Assembly (NCBI GenBank): GCA_015680685.1
Contig: MNCI01012718.1
Span: 124,001-188,000, forward strand
Direction: 5' to 3'
DNA length: 64,000 nucleotides
Source: Gnetum montanum
Taxonomy: Eukaryota; Streptophyta; Gnetopsida; Gnetales; Gnetaceae
The position numbers and the translations under genes are program-made. The notes under the pieces are model-generated. The model saw only the letters and a list, made by a program, of their open reading frames with translations. It made no database searches and was not told the DNA's origin. This document shows positions 34,439 through 45,278 of the stretch, piece after piece. Within the stretch, counting starts at the first letter, position 1. Each line of letters opens with the position of its first letter.

Positions 34439-36469
34439 GTACTTGCCCCTATCAATTTAAAATAGGAGCGGAGTAAGAGACTCCTCTTGGTGAAGGAGTT
34501 ACTAAATGTAAATGAACATAGGGTGATTAAACTATGTATTGACAAAATTGGGAGATGCAGTAGTAGTCATGGCAGTTTAAGGTCGTATCGGGCCACATGG
34601 TAGTTTAAGGCCATACCGGGCCAGATGGCAGTTTAATATTTATGTTGACTTGTCATTTGGACTTAGTGTATGCACCCTTTTTAAATTTTTAAATTTTAAA
34701 TTTTTTGGCTTTTAAACTTTTGAGTGAACAATTAGTTCATGGAGACTTTAAAGTTTTATGAATTTTATGTGCATCGTTACGTGTTTCCATATGTTTATAT
34801 ATGTTTATTTATTTTACTTGTTGATTTTTCTGCACTTTTCTCTTCTTCTTCATAAGAATTTTTGGGCCTCATCTCCAGAGGCTAGAATAACAAGGAATAT
34901 TAGGCAAGCACAAGGCAAAGATGACATGAAAAATAACATGTAAACACAGTGAAGTAAAATTAAAATAAAAAGAGGAGATAAAATAAAAGGTAATAAATTA
35001 AATTAAATTAAATTAAGAATATTAGGGGTTAAAAAAAAGAGTTTTTGGAGCACAAGGTATCATTTCTATTAGTGTGAGTTCTTGGAAATCTGAACAACAA
35101 CGTGAGCTACAAAGTGCAGGTAGTGTGGGCTAAGGCATTAGTGTCAACGTCAGCATGAGCAAGGCAAACATGAAGGACAAGGGTAGAGGAAAGGTGAGCC
35201 AGGGCAAGGGAAAGAGGCAGGTAGATTTGGCATTTGTGGAGGAGAGTTAAGAGCTCCTCTAGCATCTCCCCCAAGCTAGGATTCTAACATGGAATAAGGC
35301 CCTGTACAAGTAAGTTTGTTTTCTCTTACTTTTCTTGACATTTTTGTGGACAACGTTACCTAGGGTAGAATTTTGGATGTGATTCTTGGGTTGTTGAGCT
35401 ACGATTTTTGGTTTTATGGCATCAGTGTGAGTAGCGTAAATGCAAATTAGGGGCGTGAATGCGTGGGTTGGGTTTTTCAGGTTTTTCGATTTCCGAGCAA
35501 CGTGAGCATGTTGGGTTTCAGGGCAGGGCAGTGTGAGCTACAAATTTTTTGTTTCGGAGCTTGGTAGCATGCAGCGTGAGCTACAAGTTTTTTCTATTCT
35601 CAGGCCCCTGGGCCACAAGGTTTTCAACGTTCTTGGTGGCGTGAATGTGGGCCGAGAAGGGCCAGTGTTAGTTTCAAGTCAGGAATGGCCAGCATTGTAA
35701 GGGAAAGCTCAACGTGACTTTCAGCCTCCTTGGCAACATTAGTTTAGTGCCCCCTACAATGTGATTTTTCAGGGGGGGAGGGGACCTTAGCGTGAGTGTA
35801 GGGAGAAAGGTTTATTTTTTATTTTTCTTGCAGTGTGAGTTACATTTGTTGGAGAAGCCTCAACGTCAATTTTTATTTTTCCCTCAATGTGGCCACCAGC
35901 ATCTTGGGTAGTGTGAGCTACAAACGAGGGGGTTCCAGGGCAGGGCAGTGTGAGCTGCAATTTTGGACTTTTGGGGTTTCCTACGATTGTGGGTCTTTGA
36001 GCTTTCTTAGGCGTTTGGGCAGCGTGATTTTCTAGCTTTTCTTGGGCGTTTGGGCCGTAGGGTTCTTTTGGCATTTTTGGGGCTTGGGTGCCAATTTTCT
36101 TGGTGACGTGAGCACTAGAGGAAAGGAAGGCCATCACTAGGGAAATGTGAGCCGCGTTATTGTGTGCATGGGTCTATGAGTCTATGGGTAGGAAAGTGGT
36201 TAGAGAGTGGTTTTCACCTCTGCTTGGGCTCGAGGGCCCTCCCCTAGTAGGGAGCTGTTATCCCACACCATTTGTTTGGAGGAGCAACTATTCTATCTAC
36301 GTAATCTACCAGTTCTAGTGTGAGTTAGTGGACACGCTCTAGTGAATGTCACGCTAGTGTGAGTTAGGGGAACAGGCTCTAGTGTGAATGTCATGCTAGC
36401 GTGAGTTATTTAGCCATAGCCTTCCGATGTGAGTTGTTTGGCCACAGCGTGAGCTTGCTAGAAGGCCTA
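34439..36469 (-). other. Spacer between RT and the antisense gene (Tat-2)
   Basis: No sense-strand coding is seen. It holds degenerate Tat repeat units at 34560-34650 (AGTTTAAGG and CGGGCC words), a short (AATTA)n tract near 34990-35020, and from 35090 to 36460 many copies of the word (C)AGCGTGAG or variants on the plus strand. These are the words that also fill the Tat-2 LTRs and leader. Together with 36470-41158 it separates protease from RT. Confidence 0.65.
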
Positions 36470-39400
36470 GCATGTTCGTTGGAATGTGAAGACATACACT
36501 ATTTCTTGGAATGCCTATCACTTGTGTGGACTTGTCAAATGAATTTCAATGTACCCCAGTGAGCGTTAGATACACTAAATAGATATTGGTATCCTTGTCT
36601 CATGGGGTGACGCTGTGCACTCAAAGTATCTGTTTGTGTGGTTTTTGGGTTTATGTGGTTTTGACCTATTGTTAGTGCTTAAATTCTTCACTTACCTAAT
36701 GTTTTGGTTGTATGCAGGGGACCTAAATCTTCTCTTCTTGTGGTGGAGCTTGTTGGCGTACTTGCTTGGTTTGGCCCTTTTGGATCGGACACACCTCCCT
36801 ATGACATGCGCATCGGGCCCCATGTGTTATGGTTTCGCCCCGATGTCAGTTCATTTTTGTCATTTACCATGTGAAATTTTAATGTGGTTATATGGTCTTA
36901 CTTGAGTGAACAATTGGCTCGTGACATCATCGAGACAACGTTGCCCGGGTCTACACAGGGCATGCTTACCTTTATCACTGATATCGATGAAGGACTTTTC
37001 AAGGTTGCGGGAGGCCTTGCTGAAGGTCCTAGATCTACATGTCCATAGACTCATGTGTGGGAGCTACCTATGTGTAGTCATTACAATAGTAGCAACACAC
37101 TTTTCCTAGCTCTCTGCGTACATACCCTATTCTAGAATCCACCTGGGATAGTATATAGAGTGGACAAGTATGCTCCCTTGTGTCTTACTTTAACTTGTAA
37201 TTTCTTTTTAAATTTTATGTTAGCATCTAAATGTAAATGTTGCTTTCCTATGTAGGCCCCGCTTTGATGAACATGGGATGCACAATGATCATGGTGGGCT
37301 TGCCTTAGCACGCACAGTGCTAGAGACATTCATGTCGGGCCCCATTCTTCATGTCACGGTGTTGGACCAGACGAAGGTGGCCCTTGTTGACTACCATAGG
37401 CATTTTTCAAGAGCCTTTGAGCATTGCCAAGTTCAAGGTTGGTTACATGAGGAATGGTCTTCTAATGGGCCAATTTTTCCTCAAAGAATTGATCCTACAC
37501 CTATCCCACCTATACCATTCATTGATGGGAAATGACCACACTCTAGACTCTATTTTCGTTTTTTGGTTGCATTATTGTATATTATGTTTTTAACTTTTGC
37601 TCTATGTTTTCTTTTTTATAGCAACCATCCCCCCTGAAGAAGTTACTATTATAACAGGGTGTACTGAGGCCACCCTTTTCATGAAGTATGGGGAGGTAGA
37701 TCACTCCCCATAGTGGTTGTAGAAGAAAGCTTCTGACTTGATCATCAACTGTCTCACCCGGGTAGGTCTGATGGACTTGTTTATAGCTTTGACTCCTAGC
37801 ATTCCAATTACTGAGATGATCACCATTATTGATTCTTTCAATGATGATGCTTCCTATTTTAGCACACGAGTTTGAGGAGTCAAGGTATCCTTTTACTTGA
37901 CCACTGAATTTGTTTCTGATCTTTTTGGTGTACCCATGGATGGTGCCACGGTGACTGTAGATAAAGCGACAAAAGAGGGCCAGGTCATAAGAGAGCTTGA
38001 GCAGTGATTAGGTGTGCCTCGGTGTTGTAAGGGCTTTTCCATGCAAGATGATACCTGATCAATGGAAATAAATATCCTATATCCACTCTTTCGAGCACGG
38101 GCGTTTCCCAAATCCCTTTCTCAAGGAAGAAACCTTGGGATTGAGTCTGCTCGTGTTATGCATGTAGTTTTAGAGACATGCATGTGTTACAATTGGGCAC
38201 AGTTTCTTGTATATGGTTTTCATGGGGAGATCATCAGGTTATGTTCAAATATCCATGCTAAATCCCATTTTACCTTTGCTTTCTTTGCGGGATACTTACG
38301 TAGGTTCACTGAGTTCCTAGTGGTTTATGATGATAACCGATATATTTTGAGAGACCGTTCACAACTATCCCATCCTTGGGTTTGTCATTTGTTAAACACC
38401 ATTAGATCCCAGGATCCACCAGAAGATATTGAGGAGTCAGTATCAGTTACTAGTGGAGGTGTGGTCAGTCGTTCCCATCATTCCCATGATAGCTTGGGAG
38501 TGGAACCACCTAGGTTACATACGTCTTTTAAAAGGGTTGAATGTTTGATTGGTGAGACTGTTGGGAAGTCTAAGGTAAAGGTGAAGAGGAAAGAATGTCC
38601 AAGGGAACCTGCTCTAGATGTGACACCACCAAGAGCAAATAAGATTCAGTTTGTACTACCGGTGGAGGGTAAGTATCTTATTTTATTGTTGTATACTTGT
38701 TGTTATTATTTTTTGTTTGCTATTTTTGGCTTATACATTTTATATACTATGTTATACTAACTCTAAGATTCTAGAATTGTCAAAGGAAGGTCCTGAGAGG
38801 GAGATAGAAACTTTGGTCTCGATGGTTGATCCTGAAGTGGTCATCATAGGGTTGAAGGAAGAGGTGAAGGAAAGAGAAGAAACTATCAAAGAACCTCCCA
38901 TTTCGCAGGAGGAAGATGTGATAGATGCCATGGGGATGCAGCTTGTGGAGGCTTTGGATGCACTCAGCTAATCTAGCGATGAAAGAGGTGTCTTCGATGG
39001 CTTCTTCAATGGATCTTTGTAGCTTGGTGATCTACCTAAGCTAAACAACAAAGATCTTTTCGGTATGTTCCTTTCAACACAATTTATGTTTTTTGTACCC
39101 TTTAGTTTTCATGTGTTTTTTTTTGATTATCTTGATCATTTCTAGCATCAAAGGTAGACGTTGAGATTTTTGAGGCACATGCATCCCGGGCAGAGGTGCC
39201 AGGGACACAGGTTCCAACCAAAGTGACCTCCCTTGCTTGTCCCACATCAACTGACCAGCTAAGGTCATGGCCTAAGATGCCTAGCAAGATGGACTTTGTT
39301 AATGGCACCGTTAATGATGTGGTTGCTCGCCTACAAGAAGCTCACCTAGAGTTAGGTATGTGTGTATTGTGTATTACGCTTAGTGTCTAGGTTTATTGTG

Positions 39401-40432
39401 TCTCTTTGCATTCTTTATTGATTATAGCTTTTTTATATGTGCGGTACTAACACCTGTAGGTGCCAAGCTTCAGTGGGATCCCTCTGAAGCTACTCACATT
39501 GATGCTCTCCCTGACTTGCCAAAGAATGTTGAGAAGGTCCCAAGGAATGTGTACGATGCAATCTCCGGTTCCCTCGTATAGAACACCAAGTTGCTTTGGA
39601 CTTGTAGACATTTGGTTGAGTATTTATGAGACGAGGTTCATTCATTGAAGGAAGCACTAGTGAAGGAGAGGAAGGAGAAAAGGGATCTCTAGTCCAATTA
39701 CGATCTTGCTGCTATAAGACTGTCTGGTGATAGCACTTGACGCATATCTAAAATCACCTATGCATGCTACTGGACGATTTTGAACAGAAAAGTGCAGGCT
39801 ACACAGGACCTAGCTGAACAAAAGGCACAAATGGATTTGCTGAATAGAAAATGTCATGATTGGAAGTCCTTTGTGGCAAAAGGACCACAAGCATCAATAT
39901 AAGAAATGGTTGAAGGAGGAGTTAGTTGAACACTGCTGGATGAAGATATTCATTGATGGGTTAGGCTTGCAGCCTGCTTATGATAGGTTTGCCAAGTGCA
40001 CCGAGGTGGAGGGATCTCCCGAGAGAATAATTTCTGCCACCTTCGGGGAGGCTTCTACAGGCATGTTCTCTCTTGAGCGTCCTACCTGGACTTCGGTGGA
40101 CAAGGGTAAAACCTTGGCTGGTGTTGATCTTGGCCTGGAGGAGGATTGGGAAAACATGCTCGAGGATGAGATTCTACAATGTTTGGAGGCCAACTTAGGG
40201 CCTTCCTCACTTGTGAGTATTTTATTGTGGCATTTGTTTTTGTATGGTTTTGTTGTTTTCATTATTAGTGTTACTATTTTTCTAGTTTTGTGTTCATGAT
40301 TTGCTTTACTACTCTTACCTGTTTTGTTTTGTTTTGTGTTTTCTGGTATAGGGACATATTAATGATGGAGCTAGCCCTAGTGGAGCAAGAGTGGATGATG
40401 AAGAGAATCTCGGGGATCAACCCTTTCCATGA
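36470..40432 (+). pseudogene. Antisense multi-exon gene inside Tat-2
   Basis: A plus-strand coding series runs against the element. Candidate introns are 36626-36717, 37168-37255, about 37530-37621 (donor not canonical), 38669-38774, 39063-39145, 39356-39459 and 40213-40351. Their donors include GTAAGT, GTATGT and GTGAGT, and each ends in AG. The introns are 80-140 bp and T-rich. The largest exon, 37622-38668, keeps one frame through five stops and reads GLMDLFIALTPS, VSFYLTTEFVSDLFGVPMDG and FAFFAGYLRRFTEFLVVYDD. Later exons are acidic and probably coiled-coil (EREIETLVSMVDPEVVIIGL). The series ends at TGA 40430-40432. The FGVPMDG context and layout resemble the plant 'putative gypsy-type transposon' or env-like proteins (compare 52193-55050), but I cannot assign a family. 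Extra antisense ORFs are known in plant Ty3/gypsy elements. Phases were not fully checked. Confidence 0.6.
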
Positions 40433-40789
40433 GCTTATTGTTAATCATACTTTAGCTATTAGATGTTTTTGATTTTTGAATTTTTGATGGAAGTATGTGG
40501 TTGACATATGTAATAATGTGGACCTAATTATGACATAATATGTTGAAATTTTACTACCATGTTGACATATCATATTTTTTTTTATGTTATGTTTTCTCTT
40601 TTTATTTTCTTTTTCCAGTATTATTGTGAACATATGCGCGTAACTAAATGTAAGATGGGGGAACAAAACGTGAATCAATACTTGTAAAAGAAGAAAGTAA
40701 CGAGAAGGCATAGATTGAGATTGCAACTTGCATCATTTAAACTAAAATTTGACATAATGTAGTGAATGTTTATAAACTTTGTGATGTAT
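40433..40789. other. T-rich stretch downstream of the antisense gene
   Basis: Noncoding and AT-rich, probably the 3' flank of the antisense gene. No clear signal beyond T-rich runs near 40570-40620. Confidence 0.4.
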
Positions 40790-41085
40790 TGAATCCTAGT
40801 TTAAAGCCATTTCGGGCTATTCACATCAGTTTAAAGTCATGGTGGACTTTTGCATCTATTGCTAAGAGAAGAAAGATTACCAATTTTATGTCATAGTAGG
40901 CCAAAATCAATAAAAATTTTAGAAAGCTTTTAAAAGGAGTTAGCCATTTCTGACCATGGCTAGTTTAATGTCATTGTGGACGTTCGCTGGCATTTTAACG
41001 TCATACCAGACGATTGGTAGTTTAACATCATTTCGGACATTTGGTAGTTTAACATCATTTCAGACATTTGGGTAGTTAGTTCTGT
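40790..41085. repeat. Tat repeat words between antisense gene and protease
   Basis: Units share AGTTTAA(A)GTCAT and (C/G)GGAC words. A 27-bp unit with TAGTTTAACATCATTTC is duplicated in tandem at about 41013-41068. Same word family as 1611-1815, 30450-30600 and 34560-34650. Confidence 0.7.
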
Positions 41086-41150
41086 TTGTTGAGTTACCTT
41101 TTGATCCTTTGTAGCTTAACATGTGGGGTTGGGCATGTGGGTAAGATCTT

Positions 41151-41160
41151 ATACTCACCT
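41151..41160 (-). promoter_or_regulatory. Candidate 5' splice site after protease (Tat-2)
   Basis: On the minus strand AG then GTGAGTAT, with the intron starting at 41158. It lies at the end of the conserved protease frame. Ogre elements are known to splice an intron between protease and RT, and this is the expected place. A matching acceptor near the RT start (TTGATAG, about 34455-34461) is possible but not in frame with the RT ATG frame as I read it. Confidence 0.5.
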
Positions 41161-41954
41161 TCCCCTTCATCGGTGATGTCAAAGGGTAATTCTGACCAAG
41201 AGACATCAGTAGGAATGGATCCTATGTTTGTGTTGTCTGGTGCTTCCTCAGTTTTAGCAAGGTCATGAATTAACATTGGGTTCATCTCTTGATGTATGTT
41301 CATAGTTTCTTTCTTAGGCTCAATGAACTCAACATTTGACTCTTGATCTACTCTAGGGTGTGAGAAAGTGGGCGATACTGTTGTATCTCCATGTATTGCA
41401 ATTTCACCGCCGTCATAAGGTAGGTGTATCTCCTGATGGATTGGTGAGGATACAACCTTAAGTTGAGCTAGCCAGAGACATCCTAGAATCAGATTAAACC
41501 TTGGCATTTCGTCGACTACTATGAATTTAGATGATGTGGGAAATTGGTGCCCAGATATGAATTCTAAGGTGACCATACCTTTCATCCCAACACAAGAACC
41601 ACTAAAGGATTTTAGGAAAGAAGCTATCGTGGGCTGTATTTGTTCAGTAGGTCCTAGTTTTTTGATGACAGGAAAGGGTATTACGTTTGTCACCGCACTG
41701 TCATCAACATGCACCCTATGTATATTGAAATGATCAACTTGTATCGTTATGAACATAGGGGCTGTGGTAACTTCTCCTGTTTTCTCATCTAGCTTAATGT
41801 CCTTAGCCTGAAACTCTAGGGATGTGGTCTTTGATTCCTGAAGTTGCGAGAAAAATACTGCATAAATGTATGGTTCATTTGTAGGAAGGTCCTCACTAAT
41901 AGGGATCGAGGTCAACATCTGTACAAGAGCTTCATGATGTATTGGTGAAGTCAT
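41159..41954 (-). pseudogene. Protease domain, Tat type (Tat-2)
   Basis: This is the end of gag-pro. It reads MFITIQVDHFNIHRVHVDDS, with the catalytic region as VDDSAVTNVIPF (normally D-G-S/A; the Gly is lost). Then come FIVVDEMPRFNLILGCLWL and VVSSPIHQEIHLPY, the ILG-W-L block typical of these proteases. An acidic tail follows. The frame is open for 286 codons to 41094, but coding similarity stops at about 41159, where a strong splice-donor sequence lies. It would process Gag-Pol. Confidence 0.85.
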
Positions 41955-44764
41955 TACTAGGTCATACAGACTTAAAGAAGTGTTCTTTTGTTTTAAGGCT
42001 TTTGTGACCTGGGTTAACGAGCTAGGTCTTTACCATTTGGGACAGTCTTGTCTGTAGAGATTTGGTCCATTTGACCCAACATTCATATTTCTTGTGGAGG
42101 AAATTTTGCATTGGTAGCTGAGGATGCTGGGTTCGGGACACAACCCATGAAATCATCCTTTTTTTGATGACTTGTACTAGGCTCATTTATAGATGGACCC
42201 ATGGGAACATCATTTAGCGGTGTGGGTTTTGGTGGTCCTAATTTGTGCTGATGGTTTTCTCTTTCCAAGCGCTCTCTTGTTAGTCTATCGGCAAGACGTT
42301 CTTGTAGAGGTCGTAGAGGAACAAAAATGGGTTGTGTGTTGGGGTGTTTTGGCACCCAGATCACAAAGGGAATGGGTCAGTTTTGGGATGGTGTGGTTTT
42401 TGTTGCAATGGAAGGAGGTACGTGGATAACGAATGGTTTTTGTGATGTAGGAGATGTGTGTATGATGAAAGGGGTTTGAAGAGATGTTAGGATAGATGTG
42501 TTTTCTGAAGGCCTGCGAATCATAAAAGGTTTTCGTGGGATATCTTGTCTATTCTCCACATGGATAGTATTAATCACATATGGTGCATCATTGGTGTTGA
42601 GAGGATCCTTGTAGACCCTGATGGATTGGTTTTGAGCTCTTACTAGGTTTGCCTCATCAAATACTACTTCACCCCTATCAATCATGCATTGTATATGCTG
42701 TTTCAAGGTGAAACAGTAATCAGTCCCATGACTGCACCGTTGGTGATATTCAAAAAACCTATCCAACCTAAAGCCTCTGGGAATGGGGGGTTCATTGGCT
42801 ATTGCTAAGGCTAGGTTCTTGGCTAGCTCATAGAATTGATCATGTTTTTGAGATTCCGCGGGGGACATTTGTTTATGTTTGATTAACCCAGCTTTTAGAA
42901 GTTGATCAAGCAATTGGGAAGGTTAAATGGGCAAGGGTGCATATTGAGCGGGGTCTTTTCTTTCAAAGGTGCGAGCATGACCCATGTTGGTGTTTCTATT
43001 TGAGGGAGTTTCGGGTGTAGGCACAGGTGTGTGTCTTTCATAGCTATTTGGGGTAGCGGGTTGTTTTTCCTTTTGTCCTGGATGGTTAGGTCGAGTTGCC
43101 TCGACCACCGCTGCTACCATTGTTTTGGATTTATCTTTCTTCGTATGTTGGCTTCTAAAGGTTGAGTAGGCTGGATCATTACTTATTTGTGCTACCTCTT
43201 CTATGTCCTTAATTTGCACAAACGCTTGGCTCAATGTGTGGGCTTTTAAATAGTAAATATTTGACCTAATAAAGTCATTCACGGCTGCCTTAAGGATGGT
43301 AAGCAGATATGTTTCAGGGATGGGCTCGTGAAGTTCATTCAAGGCTGCACTCCACCTTTGGATAAATTTCTATGCTGGCTCTAATGGCACTTATTTAATT
43401 TGAATCAAGCTATCTAATGTAGCCTCAGGTTTCAAATTGTACTTAAAACGGGTGACAAACTAGTGCAACAAATCCTCTAGAGAAGATATGGAGCTACGGG
43501 GCAAAGCTCAGTACCAGTCTAAGGCTTTTTCGGTTAAGGACATAGCAAACACATGTAGAATTATATGAGGCCATGCCTGAAGCAATAGACATTCTATTTG
43601 AAATGTTACTAGGTGAGTGTTTGGATCTCCCTCTCCATTGTATTTAGTTAGCTGGGGTAATGAAACTCCCTTTGGCAAGGTTAGCGGTGGGACTGAGGGG
43701 TCAATTGGATCATCTTGATAGAAGTCTAGTACCTTGACTTCCTTAGTGTTCACAATTTTAAGGCATCTTAATTCTTCTACTAATGAGTGCAGCATTTTCT
43801 TCGTGTCTTCCCACTCTTGAGCAGTAGGCAAATCGACAGGTTGGGTTGATGATGGTTGATAATGACTTGATTATTGCATCGTTTATGGAAAGAGAGATTG
43901 TTGGACTATCATTTGTTGCAGTGGGATGACATTCAGGGCTGAGACTACGGGGTGTGGTACACCATAATGAGTAGATAGGTTTTACTGAACAACCGGTGGG
44001 ACCCACTGCCCAGTCATAGGTTGTGAAGTGATCAGTGGTGCTTGTTGGATTTGCACTTGAGGTATGTAATGGATGGATGTGGAAGCTAGTATGACTGATG
44101 GAATCTCAATCACTTGAGGTCAAAAGGTCGATCTTGCATTAGTTTGGTGAGGAGGTTGTTGGGTTTGTATTTGCAGAGGTATGATGGAGGTGGATGCATT
44201 AGATTGAACGTTGAATTTGGAGAAGATGGGAATGGGAGTGGCTACTTCTTGTAGAGAAGTTGGTGGTGGAAATATTGTCTCTTCCAGGAAAGGTTGAAAC
44301 AATGGGTTTGTATGGGCATGGGGACTAACGGTATGGTACGAATCCCCATGTTCAGATTGGGTTGCGAAATTGTCTTTCTCATCTCCACCACCCTAAGGCT
44401 CTATTGGGGGTAGCTGTAGGGCTTGACTTCTTACCATGAGAAGTTGGGATATGAGTTTATGATGGTTTTCAGAGAGTGTGATTATGTCAAATGCTGAAGG
44501 AATGAATTCATGACCTCTATGGATAAGTTCATAGTCTTGTTTTGCTTCCCTTTCTACATGATCGATGGGTAAGTTGGCTTGGATCTTAACGCATATGAAG
44601 TTATACTGTTCGACTGTAAGATTTGCATAGGTAGGGTCCTTGCCCTGTAGCCTAAGTGACTTGCGTGTAGGACCTTGGGGATTTATCTATTTAGTGATAG
44701 TTATGGATTCAGTAGCAGTCACAGGGTTTGAGGTTTCAGTCCCAAAGCTAGAGATCAGCAACAT
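41955..44764 (-). pseudogene. Gag, Tat type (Tat-2)
   Basis: The likely start is the ATG at 44762-44764 (MLLISSFGTETSNPVT). Retrotransposon-gag blocks are seen: LPKGVSLPQLTKYNGEGDPN, HLVTFQIECLLLQAWPHIIL, MSLTEKALDWY (43508-43670) and FIQRWSAALNELHEPIPETY (42923-43370). The zinc-knuckle region of Tat Gags appears as FFEYHQRCSHGTDYCFTLKQ with the first Cys lost (about 42720-42780). A Pro/Gln-rich N-terminal part (43860-44300) and a linker with an Arg/Glu stretch (42240-42300) flank it. About ten stops or frameshifts break it. Confidence 0.87.
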
Positions 44765-45278
44765 TACTGGGTTAATTTGTGAGGATTTCATAATAAACAT
44801 GAGTAAAGTGGGCTAGATGAGTTGAATGTGAGCAATTGTAGCATGACCAACTACAGCATGACCAACTACAACGTGACCCACTGCAGTGCAGCATGATTGA
44901 TAGACAACATGACAATTGTAGCTTGAGCAACTGCAGCAGCATGACTAACGGCAGCGTGATTGACGGTAGCATGACCACTACAGTGTGAGAAACTGTAGCA
45001 GCGTGACCAACAGCATTAGCACTACAACGTGAGCAACTGCAGTGCAGCGTGACTTGAAAAATAGAAGCTGCAGCATGACCAATAGACTACGTGAGCTAAA
45101 AGCATGATGACAAGCTAACTGTGTGAGGTATTAGAAGCAGAGAGGATAGGTAAGTTAATCTAGCTAGACCTAGACACTAGGCTTTAATCAACACTTAGTT
45201 TGTGCAACGTTTAGACAGGTAGTGTGGTCAATGTTTTGACAGACAATAATTCAAGCCCTCCTTATAGCACTAATTTAC
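44765..45278 (-). repeat. Tat-2 leader with CAGCGTGACC-type repeats and PBS position
   Basis: From 44820 to 45075 (plus strand) short units of about 16-24 bp repeat words such as GCAGCGTGACC, GCATGACCAACTACA and CGTGAGCAACTGCAG. They are the same words as in the LTR. Next to the LTR the minus strand reads AGTGCTATAAGGAGGGCTTG. This is where a PBS should be, but I cannot match it to a tRNA with confidence. Confidence 0.7.

Noticed and set aside
36470-40432. The antisense series as part of a separate plus-strand LTR element nested in Tat-2
   Set aside because: No LTR ends, PBS, polypurine tract or target-site duplication seen around it; flanks are Tat repeat words instead. Not fully excluded.
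44772-44978. Cys/Leu-rich minus-strand frame in the Tat-2 leader
   Set aside because: It is produced by the CAGCGTGACC-type repeats; the gag start lies at 44764 in another context.
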